From Edolisoma coerulescens (lineage: Eukaryota > Chordata > Aves > Passeriformes > Campephagidae): DNA of 64,000 nt. The stretch spans positions 377,189-441,188 of the forward strand of contig VWZW01007689.1 of assembly GCA_013397115.1 (NCBI GenBank), in the 5' to 3' direction. The translations under genes and the position numbers were made by a program. The notes under the pieces are model-generated. The model made no database searches and was not told the DNA's origin. It was given only the letters and a program-made list of their open reading frames with translations. Below, piece after piece: positions 1 to 9,670 of this stretch (positions within the stretch are counted from its first letter, which is position 1; the number at the start of each line of letters is the position of its first letter).

Positions 1-3000
1 ACAGATGAATGTTTTTAAGTAAAATATATGCATTTCTGAACTTCAGCTTAACTTACATTATCCTTCCTTTTTAAAGAGAAAAATAGAGGGAGACAATACA
101 ATAGACTCCAAATTCCAAGCAGCACATTCTGTACTGACAAGGTCACCTGGTATGGATGGCATGCTCAAGTCCATGGAATGGGCCAGCTGGATTGGGTTTG
201 GGTTTCTTTACATTTTTAGAAAACAAGCTCATACTTCAGGGGTAGCATGACTGATGCTTTTCTGGAGAGGAGCAGGTGGCTGCAAGATCAGCAGGAATAA
301 GCTCTTGCTTTGCCAGCCAGGAACTTGCTCAGCTAATTGCTGAAGGATTGGCTTACTCATGGTGAGAAGGATTTGCTGATCACTGGTATCAGCGGCGCAA
401 ACAGCGTGTTGCAGAAGTTACACCTTCCAGAGACTAGAAGGAGCTGGCAAGCAGTGATTAAGGGATTGCTTTTGTTTTGCATCCTTTATCTCCACAAATA
501 GTTACGTGACTTCCAAATTATTTCCACAGAAGATCAACTGGGTGCATTAAGTTGGAGAAGGGATGGAAAAATTGGGGGTTTGGTCTTGTTCTATAATTCA
601 GTAATGTTGCTACAGGTTTTCTGTATATATGCAGCTGTACACATGTGCATGGATTTAGATTGCTGGATAATTGGTGGGGTGTGACTGCATCCAGAAGCCC
701 TGACTGTCTGTACGTTCCTGAAGTGGTGCCTGCAAGTGTGCAGAGGGAAACACGAGTGCAGGGGAAGGGGACTGTGTGAGGTCAGGCTGGAATGGCAGAG
801 CCCGGTGGCTTCCCAGTCTCCTCCAGCAGTTCAGGGTTCTGACTCTGCCCAGGTCTCCTTTCTGGTTTCAGTTTAGACCATAGCTCATAGTCAGACTCTC
901 CAGACACTGTATTTACATAGCACTAACAGGCACTAGAGTTTGCAGCCAGTGTCTTAAACCAAATCTCTCTTCTCTTACACTGAGCTTCAGGAAGGCTGCA
1001 GCAAGAAGAGAAGTCTGTAACTTTGCTAACCGATTTTGATAATTATCTAAATATTTTATTTCTAATCAGAAGGTCAAATTGTGATGACAGCCTTACTTTT
1101 TTTCCAAGGTAACTCTTTGTGTCAGAAAATGTGACCACAGTTTGGCCTGGAATTTGAATGTGCTGTGTATCAGATAACTGTTACCACTTGGTTGCAAAGG
1201 AGAATATCTACGTTTCATGTAACTTCTTCCACTCTCAAAGACAAATAAAAGTGAGCACCTGACACTTTTTCCCCAGGCATTGCAGTAAGTGACTGGCAGT
1301 TTTTTAACGTCCTTCTGCAAATGTTTCATGATGGACTTTGGGGGCTGAACAAAAGGGAATGTAAAAATATGTGAGAACTTGTTAAATCTGAGTACCTCAG
1401 AAGCTAAGTCTTCTTTATAGAATTCAATCAAATATATTTTTGCTTGAACTGAGAAAAAAGTTCTGAGGCAGGTATTGTAAATGCAAAACTGCCCAGTGGG
1501 CATCTCCCTGCGCCATTCTGTCTGTGTTTAGGAGCTCGAGTTCTTATGTATCTCTTCTCATCCTTCCCCAAGTCACATTTCTCCAAGCAGATCTGAGTTT
1601 GATTCTATAGAACTTTGGTGCCTACAGGTGTTCAGAAAAAAGGTGAGTAAAAGTATCTCTGTACAAGTTTTGAGGTGGTTTCCTAAAATTCTGCCAGAAA
1701 AACTAAAACCCAATGCTCAGACAATCTTGTTGCTGCATGAGAACAGTTGACATTTTCCACAGGTATTGAGAGGACAAACTGTTGGGTGAGAACGTTTTTA
1801 CATTCAGTTAAGCTTTGTGAATAATTTTTGATGTTGCAATAGGTATGTACAAAAAGAAGAATACTGTAAATAAAAAGAACTTTACCAGAACATCTAGGTT
1901 TTTCTCAGCTTCCTGAAGAAATATGAGCTCTCTGTGCCGGCTTCTCTACAGCCCGAGATTCACAGTGGGACAGACTTTCCTGGTCACCCAGAGCTTTCCC
2001 AAATTAATGAGGTAGCAGCAGCTTGTGAATTCCAGGGTTGTTTGCAGAACCAAAGCAAAGTTTGGACACCATATGAGTCACCAGGATTTCTGCCGTTCTT
2101 GGGCCATTTCTCTGCTGAAAAGCCGTCCTGATGGATGTTGATAAGTATGTCCTCTCTTTATATCTGGATGTAGTGATGGGAGTCCTTGCAGAGGTTTCAC
2201 GTGCTACAAAGTGAATAGTTGAGCAGGGGATTTGGGACATCAGCTGTCAGACAAGTGGTACCCTTGGCTTTCCCCACCACCTTCATTCCACGTTTGGACT
2301 GTCTCCCACACAGAAAATCAAATGAGACATCGTGTGGCTGTTGTTGCAGTCACAGATTTGCATTGTGGCAGTGAAAAAAGCCAAGTGACCTGCATAAAGC
2401 AGCTTGTGCCGGGATATTCTAATGGCAAACATCTCATATTTTTTAAACTCTATTTTTACAGACTTTACCCGTTGCAGTGGATGCTGTGCCTCCACAAAAC
2501 TGTGGAAGCAGTGACACAGCAGGCACAGGAATAATTGAGGTGCCTGAGATCAGGTTCTTGAAGAGTAGAAAATGGCTGTAAAAGGGCTTTCTTTGGTAAT
2601 CCTGAAATGTGAGCACAAGAGCTGTCAGTTTGCAAACTTTCAGTGGTGGTCAAAATCATCAGGGCTTTTCTGCAGGCTGATTGCCACCAAAAGAGACATT
2701 CTGGGGGCATTGATGTACCAAAACCTGAATCCTCAGCCAGGAGGACGGTGGGCAGCTGGAGGACCAGGCCAGCGGGGGTCGTGTGCTGTGTGACAAGCAG
2801 CAGCTCCAAGGTGTGCCCCCGCAGCCCAGCGTGCCCAGGGCTGGGAGGGGATGGGGTAAGAGCAGCAGCCCTGCCCAGACGGCATCGCCTGGGGGGCTGG
2901 GTACTGGCACTGCTCTCAGTCCACAGAGGAAAACCACGAACCTCCCAGCCTGAGCTTGTTTGGAGGGGGACACCCTTGCTCGGTGCTGCGAGGTCACGCC

Positions 3001-3266
3001 TGGGTCCCACGCCTTGCTTTGAGCCCCCAGTTTAGGAGAGAGGTGGGGAGACTGGAGTGGGGGTGAGCGTGGGGCTGGGGGAGCCGGGCAGGTGCGGAGG
3101 CACAGGAGGCCGAAAGGCCCCGCCTGNTGGGTGCCGTGTCCGGGCTGGAGCGGCAGAGCCGGGGAAAAAGCTCTCTCTGCGGTGCAGGTTGGCCCGCAGT
3201 TGGATCCAGGCTGTCTGCAGTGCTTTGTGCTTGGGACGGCTGCTCAAAGGATCCTGTTCCTGCAGG
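1..3266. other. Unassigned flank upstream of NME9
   Basis: I recognise no coding exon here on either strand. The open frames in this stretch have no family resemblance and no convincing splice context. The first 2.5 kb is AT-rich ordinary non-coding DNA. From about 2740 the base composition turns GC-rich, which fits a promoter for the gene that starts at 3267. A single ambiguous base lies at 3127. Confidence 0.5.
2740..3260 (+). promoter_or_regulatory. GC-rich probable promoter / 5' UTR region of the NME9-like gene
   Basis: This is the only GC- and CpG-enriched stretch in the first 9 kb, and it sits directly upstream of the first coding exon. A typical acceptor (a pyrimidine run ending TGCAG) lies one base before the ATG at 3267. 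The ATG exon may therefore be the second exon, with a non-coding first exon somewhere in this block. A possible donor is the GCAG|GTTGGC near 3187. No TATA box is evident. The promoter call is inference from composition and position. Confidence 0.35.
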
Positions 3267-3299
3267 ATGGCTGCAAAGAAAAAGGAGGTAGTGCTGCAG
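3267..3299 (+). CDS. NME9: NME9-like coding exon 1 (start codon)
   Basis: This 33-nt exon encodes MAAKKKEVVLQ and ends CAG|GTCAGT, phase 0. The lysine-rich start followed by a hydrophobic strand is the same pattern as the starts of NME8 and NME9 in mammals. The ATG is the first in frame after a good acceptor, and G at +4 supports initiation. Confidence 0.8.
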
Positions 3300-6200
3300 G
3301 TCAGTAGTAGCCAGACCTTTAGCAGACCTTGTGAACTCTCAGGAAGTGCAAAGGATGGAGTTCAGTCTTGGGGTATCTCAGATTCTGCTGGCAAAGCCCC
3401 ACTGCGAGGTCCGTGTGGGAAGTGTGGAAGGACCTGGCAGGTCACACCTGTCCCCAGTCAGGGCTGCAGGTTGTGTTTGGGGCTCTTGGGGCCTAGCACA
3501 GGTTTGGCTGCTGTCAGAGAGCAAAATGCCTCTGTTGTGCGAGGTGTTAGCTCAGAGGACATTTAGGAGTAGAGAACTGGGGTTGGCACATCTCCTGGAT
3601 GGCAAGAGTTACTGGGCATTTCTGACCATTTCTGATTGCCATAAAGGTGGAAAAGCTAGGAGGTACAAGAAAAACTCAAAGGCTAAAAAATCTATTTCAC
3701 AGTGATGTGTAGAGGATTTTTTTCCCTGTTTGCACTGCACAGGTGACTAGAGATGCTTTTTAACTACTGCATGGGGAGAGGGGGTTTCTAAGAGCAGTTC
3801 ACTATGCGAAAACATTGAAAACCCAAAATGGGTTCAGCAGGTCTGCTTCAAATTTTGAAAGCAGTTCAGTCTTCACAAGAGAGAAATAATGAGATTATGA
3901 CCTTATTTATTTACTGTTTAAATTGGGAAATGTGAACATGTGTAAAAAGGAAAGAGGGGCACTTTATGGAGGTAGGAATAGTTTCTGTTGCTGCTTGTCC
4001 AGCTGTGTTCCTGTGGGATGGGGACCTTGACGTCAACCAGACTGTGCCCCTTTGGGAGCGAAGGGAAAACTGGGTCTACATCTGCAAAACTGGGATTTTT
4101 TACATCTGTAGATGAAAGCTGAACCTGTGTAGGACATGAGGGGATGTCGATGTCCTGGAAGGGTCCTGGTTTTGTTAGAGAAAAGCCAAGGCCAAGCAGC
4201 CTCGGGACATCCAAATTAGCAAAGCACCTTGAAGAGTGGCAGCAGTACTTGAGTCCGGCGGTTGAACTCATGGCCAAATTCATTATCACAAATTACTGTC
4301 ATAAATCATTTAGACTCATTAGCATTCTGTGAAACACTCCGAGGGTGGTCCCAGCACTAGGAATAATTAAATTTTGTAGTTCTTCGGGTGTTCTCTGAAA
4401 AAACTAAGCTTGGGGTCATGTGCTGAACAGGCCGAATGAGACAAGGCCCTGGAGAAATTGCCCTGTGTGACCTGCAGTGACACAGCTCTGAACACCGGCG
4501 TTCCATTTGCACTGGAGTTTCCACTCTTGGAATTCCTGGCTGTGAGATTTTAGCAGCCCTTTAATGCCCATTGGTGTTAATTATTGTGAAATAGCTGGCC
4601 TTGATGCAACTTCCTGTCTTCCATTGTAGTCTAAATGTAGCTGGGGTTGATGATACCCACTGAGGAAGGAATTAGGAATCTTCATTGTTCAGGATGAACA
4701 AAACCAGATCTTGCGTTTCTCAAGAAGCCTTTTTTATTTTAACTTGCTGTGTTTTTCTTAGTACATACTGAAGGACAAGTCCTGTAAGATGGGGAAGATG
4801 CTAAGGATTATATCCTTTCTAATAACAGTATTGGGAGTGTGGGATAATAGAGTGCAGCGTATGGAATGGTCTAGGGCATCTTGACAGGGTCAATCCCTGA
4901 GCAAGCTGATCTAACACTGAGTTTTGTGCAGGGGATTAGATGAAGGACTCCACAGGCCCCTCCCAGCCTAGAACTTTGTGTTCTCTGTTCACTGTGCTTT
5001 GGAAGTGTTTAGGTAGCAGCTGGGAATTCAGGTAAGGACATGCTGGGTTCAGACCCCGCTCTAGTAGCCACACATCCTGGAAACTGTGTATTTACTAGTT
5101 TAGTTTATCAAGGCTGAAACGTCTCAAAATAGAGAGTTTGTGTGCAGGCAAGGTGAGAAGCTGCTGCTGGAGAATCAAGTGGTTCATAAACCCTGTGAGG
5201 ACTGGGCTTGCACAAGGTGTAGTTCAACTGGAGCCCTGGGCAGGCAGATGGAGATCCTGACAAGGGGCTGTGGGTCTGGGGTCCCAGTCTGGGGGCCCCA
5301 GCCAGCCCCCAGAACAATTCTCTGCAAACTGAGCCTGGGATCCCCAGGCAGCCACTGTTCCGGCAGTGCCACTAAACAGGGGAGGACTTGCCCTTGGTGG
5401 GATGCTGCTGCCCTTTCCCTCAGCCTTTTCTTGGATCTTGTGAGACATCCCAATCAGCTGGTCAGAGGTGAGAGAATCACAGGCAGAGGAGTTTCCTGAG
5501 TGCTCAGGTAACGCCTCTTCAGGCAGGTGTGTCCCTCCAGAGCAATTTGTCAATATGTTTGCAGCAACTGGGTAGTGCCTGATGACTTACTGTGGCTTTT
5601 ACAGTGTTTTTCAATTTTCCACACAGATTAACATCACTAGCCAGGAGCTTTGGGAAGAAATGCTGTGTCTCAAAGGACTTATTGGTAAGGGTTTGGTCAG
5701 CACACTGAATTGCCCTTGTTCTGTGTTGAAAGGACACCAGCACTGTTAGGAATTATTAATGTTAAGGATGTTTAGTCAGTCTCTCCATTTCCCTTACCCT
5801 GAATGGAAGAAAAAAATATTCTAACCAAGGTGAGACCAGCAGGAGGTTTTAGTCCTCTTCATTTATGTGGGACAGTCATCATGCAATCCAAGCAGTGCTG
5901 GTCCAGGAACTTCTGGAGTGTCCAGTCTCCACTGCTTGGAACAGGACTGTCCCCAGCATGAGAAACAGCCCTGCCTCCCAAGGTTCTCGGGAAAACCTCG
6001 TGCTCTACCCCTGTGCAGCAGTTTTCCCTGGGAAATCTGCTACCTCCAAGGTCACAGCCATGTCCATGTTTCTACTGAAGACTCCTCCACATCATTCTTA
6101 GCTTGTTATTTTATAATGTAATTCTGTCCTCTGATGCAGCATTTCAAACTTTGCAAGGGTTTCCAGTTCAGAACTGAATCCAGCCCTTCTAGCCTATGGT

Positions 6201-8124
6201 CTATTGGTCTGTGTCTAAACTGACCCATTTTTACCTCATTCTGACTCATTTTCCTGCTTGCAGTTGTCGATGTGTTTCAAGCCTGGTGTGGCCCATGCAA
6301 ACCAGTAGTGAATCTGTTCCAAAAAATCAGGAATGAAGTTGGCAGTAATCTCCTGCATTTTGCTGTGGTAAGATCTCACTTGGCACTGCTTGAAATACTC
6401 AGTCCCCTGAAATCAGCTGAGGTCTAAGGGCTGAAATCACTTATCTTTCCAATATTTAGCCCAAACCGTAACAGTGCAGGAGTTGCAGCTGCTGGGAGTG
6501 AACCTGCCACATAGAAGGGCTTGGGTATATCTCTAAGAATTCATATAATTAAGAATTTTCAGGCTTCAACTGCTCTATTCTTTCCAGATTTCTACTTAAG
6601 CAAGTAACATTAGACAGAGTCATTAACACATTCCCTCTGATGTACAGGGAGAGGCTGAAGGAGCTGGATTTGGTCACCCTGGAGAGGAAAAGGGACAGAT
6701 GTCCAGTGGGGGGAGGATGAAGAAGGCAGAGACTGACATCTCTCAGGGGAACACAGCGACAGGACAAGAGTTAATGGGATAAGTTGCAGCAGGGAAAGGT
6801 CCAAGTAAATAGAAGGGAAAAGTATTCAGGTGGGAGTGTAGGACACTGGGACAAGTTCCCAGAGTGCTGTGCAGAACTGATTCTTGGAGAAGCTCAAAAC
6901 TGACACAGCCTTGAGCAACCTCCTGTACCCCTGAGAGCAGCCCTGCCCTGGGCAGGGTCTGGGACTGGAGCCCTTCCCAAGTCCCTCCCTGCCTCAGCCA
7001 TGCGTGACTGTGTTCAGGTGCCTTTCCTGCCTGGAGGCAGCTCTGGACTGCGGACAGAGCCGAGGGCAGTGAGGTTTCTCATGGCTCAGCCCTCCTGTCT
7101 CTGCTGCCACTGCAGCTCCTCCTGGCACTTCTCTCAGTCCTCGTGGGCAGGAGCCCTGAATTCACTTTTCAGGCTTTTTCTCTGGGACTCACCCAGGCAA
7201 GCTGCTGGGAATAGATTTCCCTGCCCACAGGAGCGCTGCTCCAGCTCCTGCAGGTGACACCTACTTGCTTCTCAGGCACTGGAAATGAGCTGTGAGCTGG
7301 CTGTGGCCCTGGCTCTGACCAGTGTCACTTTGTCCCCTAAGTCTGGGACCCAGAGGTGTTTTCCCGTGTGTGGGGGGTGAGTACCAGCCAGCTGAGGATG
7401 TCTGAGTCCAGGCACTTGCCTGTACATCCCTCTGGAGCAGAAATGCTTTTCTAGAAACACCCATTTTATTTTACATTCCTTTTAGGCTGAAGTTGATTCC
7501 ATTGATGCTCTGGAAAAATACAGAGGACAATGTGAGCCTGTCTTTCTCTTTTATACAGTGAGTAAAAATATTTTCCCAGTAGTTGCACAGCAATAAACAT
7601 GAGCTGCTGGTGGGAACAACTGTCCTTTTGGAAGGATGTTTTATTTTTTTAACGTGTGATGGGACAATTTTTGCTCTGTATCTGCTGGTGATCAAATGCT
7701 GTATAGAGAAGAATATACAGCCAGTGTGCTGCCCTGTGGAGTCTTCAGGTTCAGCCTGCTGCTTCTGCAGGACCTCACTTCTCTCACAAGCTGCTTTACT
7801 TCATCCTGAGACTGATGAGGAAGCACAGAGAAGGTTGTTCCAAGGTTTTCCTCTTGCTGTGGAGCAGAGCAGCTCTGAGGGGAGGAGGGCCTGGTACATA
7901 TAGTGTGGGTGATGTGCTGCTGTGGGGAATTCCAGAGCCTAGAGAGCACAACCTAAGCACTTGCTGACTGATTTGCTTTCCCCACCTTCCAGGGCGGAGA
8001 ACTAGTGGCTGTTGTAAGAGGAGCAGATGCACCATTGCTGCAGAAGACCATCCTGGAACAGCTGGCAGGGGAAAGGAAGGGTTTAGAACGTGGAGGAGAG
8101 CCTGTGGTGGTAATGGGTCGCTAA
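3267..8124 (+). CDS. NME9: NME9/TXNDC6-like thioredoxin-domain protein (five coding exons)
   Basis: Five exons (3267-3299, 5627-5684, 6264-6367, 7486-7557, 7993-8124) join in frame to a 132-residue protein plus stop. It starts MAAKKKEVVLQ and contains one thioredoxin fold. The redox motif WCGPC is at residues 38-42, the cis-proline in CEPVFLFY is Pro83, and GGELVAVVRGA forms the last strand. From memory it matches mammalian NME9 (TXL-2) far better than NME8, for instance QELWEEML, LEKYRG and APLLQKTIL. Mammalian full-length NME9 continues into a nucleoside diphosphate kinase domain; here the frame stops at TAA 8122-8124 and no such domain is seen before VPS8. The family is described as microtubule/cilia-associated thioredoxins. 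Splicing from GTAATG at 8110 into further exons is the main alternative. The introns are AT-rich and carry CR1 fragments near 4880 and 6640; nothing else is recognised in them. Confidence 0.85.
4880..4986 (+). mobile_element. CR1 LINE 3'-end fragment (old)
   Basis: This stretch in the first NME9 intron has the typical CR1 tail wording: an intact GCAGGGGATTAGATGA, then a degraded CCCCTCCCAGCCTAGAA block and a TTCTCTG end. It is diverged and lacks the reverse transcriptase part, so it is a 5'-truncated relic in gene orientation. Confidence 0.65.
5627..5684 (+). CDS. NME9: NME9-like coding exon 2
   Basis: This 58-nt exon encodes INITSQELWEEMLCLKGLI (residues 12-30) plus one base of the next codon. 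The acceptor is CACACAG|ATT and the donor ATTG|GTAAGG, phase 1. It holds the first helix of the thioredoxin fold. QELWEEML is nearly identical to the mammalian NME9 sequence I remember. Confidence 0.9.
6264..6367 (+). CDS. NME9: NME9-like coding exon 3 with WCGPC active site
   Basis: This 104-nt exon encodes residues 31-65, including VVDVFQAWCGPCKPVV and LLHFAV. The two redox cysteines are Cys39 and Cys42, so a dithiol/disulfide active site is preserved. The acceptor is TTGCAG|TTG and the donor GTG|GTAAGA; phase goes 1 to 0. Confidence 0.95.
6640..6995 (+). mobile_element. CR1 LINE fragment
   Basis: The text runs in CR1 order: a GAGAGGCTGAAGGAGCTGG block (end of the reverse transcriptase frame), a GACAGGACAAGAGTTAATGG block, a block like GGACACTGGGACAAG, and a degraded tail with CCTTGAGCAACCTCCTGT. 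It lies in NME9 intron 3 in gene orientation. It is diverged, 5' truncated and has no coding capacity. Confidence 0.6.
7486..7557 (+). CDS. NME9: NME9-like coding exon 4
   Basis: This 72-nt, phase 0 exon encodes residues 66-89, with AEVDSIDALEKYRG followed by QCEPVFLFYT. Pro83 in CEPVF is the conserved cis-proline facing the active-site cysteines. The acceptor is TTTTAG|GCT and the donor ACA|GTGAGT. Confidence 0.92.
7993..8124 (+). CDS. NME9: NME9-like last visible exon, with in-frame stop
   Basis: It encodes GGELVAVVRGADAPLLQKTI, then a charged tail (residues 90-132) and TAA at 8122-8124. Up to GTG at 8107-8109 it follows the mammalian exon. A possible donor GTAATG begins at 8110, so the exon may be 117 nt and spliced onward in phase 0. 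Read straight through, the protein ends VVVMGR. Which version is used cannot be decided from the sequence. Confidence 0.85.
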   Translation, partial: GGELVAVVRGADAPLLQKTILEQLAGERKGLERGGEPVVVMGR

Positions 8125-9389
8125 AGCCTCAAACACCTGTAGGTGTGCATGCAAGAGGAGAGGTTCAGCTCCCCAGGGCCAGCATAGCTCTAAAACAGAA
8201 CCATTTTCTTGCAAAAATCCCCTCCCCTGCCCAGCCAGCCTCCTAAGCCACTACTACAGAGACTGGCTTTGTGTGTGTGGTCTAAAATAATGACATTTCT
8301 GAGGAGCAAAACTGCCTTAGGTGTGTGTGACCTGCTGCTCTTAAGGCATCTCTGAAGCCTGCAGCTCTTTGCTGGCATTGGCTGGCCTGTTCCTGGGAAT
8401 GCTTTTCCCCCAGCTCTTGCTGTCCACTGACTGCAAGCTCAGCAGGTGACCCTGGACAGGCAGATCGTCTGCTGTCCCTGCTGAGCTGACCTGGCCCAGG
8501 ACAGCAGGAGGGCTGTTCCTGCTCAGGGGAAGGTGGGACGCGGGGCCCTGCCTGGCACAGGCTCGGCTGCAGCTGTGGGGTGTTCCTGGCTCATCCACGT
8601 GCTCTTGCTGCTAGGTGCCGGACAGAGCCTTCCCCAGAGAGCAGGGAAGCACGGCTCCCCTTCAGGAGGAACAACGGGAAGGACAAACAGGTAAGGCAGG
8701 CACGGGTGTAGGATGTTTTCTGTGCCTTGAGTTGGAACCTTTAAAAGCTGGAACCTTCAGCAGGGATTCGGCTGCTGCTGGGATATCAGAGGGGCCATTC
8801 CTCCAGCTGGGCACGGCTCAGCACACAGGGGAGAGTTACCTTGAAGCACAAACAGCCCAGCATAGTTTGGGTGTTTGGTACTGTGAAACTGGGGGTATTT
8901 ATCCTTCCAGTGTGTTTTATCTTACATTTGACACCCCTTGCCTTCTGGCCTTGCAAGGGCTCTTGGACATCCCAGATGGCTTTCTGTTTCCAGGTGGTTT
9001 TTAAAACAAAACACAAGACGCTTTGGCTCCAAATCTGGTTACACCATCTCCTGCGCTGTCTAAAATTAGCCACGAATTCCCCAAGGCTTTTGCCTCTTCT
9101 TAAAGGGACCTTTTTCTTGGCTTTGCTGGGACAGTGCTGCATCCTGGCCCGTGCATACCAAATCTTAGGCTCCAGAATGCTGGGAATCGAAGCAAAACCC
9201 TCCTGGCTTTAGCTGAAGCACCATGGGCTGAAGGGGCGTGAGGGATGTTGCTCTCTGCCTCTCCTTTCTGCGCCTATTGTTAATTTTGTCCATTTCCTTC
9301 CCTCGGAGGCTGACGCACCTATCGGGTCCGGGATGATAACTGCAGTCGTGGAATAGATGCGAGCTCTTTCAATAAATACAAGATTTTCG
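8125..9389. other. Spacer / possible NME9 3' UTR before VPS8
   Basis: This 1.27-kb stretch lies between the NME9 stop and the VPS8 CpG island. It holds no recognisable NDK exon. One segment, 8615-8690, has splice-site-like borders. The first canonical AATAAA after the NME9 stop is at 9371-9376. Nothing else is recognised. Confidence 0.5.
9371..9376 (+). terminator. Candidate poly(A) signal for the NME9-like gene
   Basis: AATAAA is followed about 10-20 bases later by a T/GT-rich stretch (TTTTCGTGTGG), the usual layout of a vertebrate polyadenylation site. It is the first such hexamer after the NME9 stop codon. It lies 187 bases before the VPS8 start codon, at the CpG island edge. Use in cells is unproven. 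Confidence 0.35.
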
Positions 9390-9562
9390 TGTGGCGGCAG
9401 CAGCACCGGCTCCGTGCCCTTGGTGTCCCTCGGTGTCCCCGGCGGAGCCCCGGCGGCGCGCGGCCCCTTTAAGGCCGGCGCGGGGGCGGCCCCGCCGCGC
9501 TGCGGCTGCGCGGGGAGGAAGCCAGGGCCGCGGGTTCGAGTCCCGGCGGAGCCGGCCCGGCC

Positions 9563-9670
9563 ATGGCCGCGGCCCTCGAGCCGGCGGAGCCCGAGCCGTG
9601 CCCGGAGCCGCCCGCGCACCGGCTGAGTGTGGTGGAGCTCGACCGTGAGCTGGACTCTCGCAGCGAGCTG
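9563..9670 (+). CDS. VPS8: VPS8 exon 1 (start)
   Basis: This exon encodes residues 1-36, starting MAAALEPAEPEPCPEPP and ending LSVVELDRELDSRSEL; the donor is CTG|GTGCGT, phase 0. The ending aligns with the mammalian segment before IDDKEF, while the first 18 residues do not align. The ATG has G at -3 and +4. An in-frame start further upstream is not evident. Confidence 0.88.

Noticed and set aside
2465..3010. 181-residue minus-strand frame in the GC-rich block upstream of NME9
   Set aside because: Pro/Ser/Leu-rich composition typical of GC-rich DNA read in reverse; no homology. A divergent gene is not supported.
9533..9543. GGTTCGAGTCC, a perfect tRNA B-box, 20 bases before the VPS8 ATG
   Set aside because: The bases around it give only four of five T-stem pairs, and no A-box or matching acceptor stem lies at the right distance upstream. 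It is best read as chance in a GC-rich 5' UTR.
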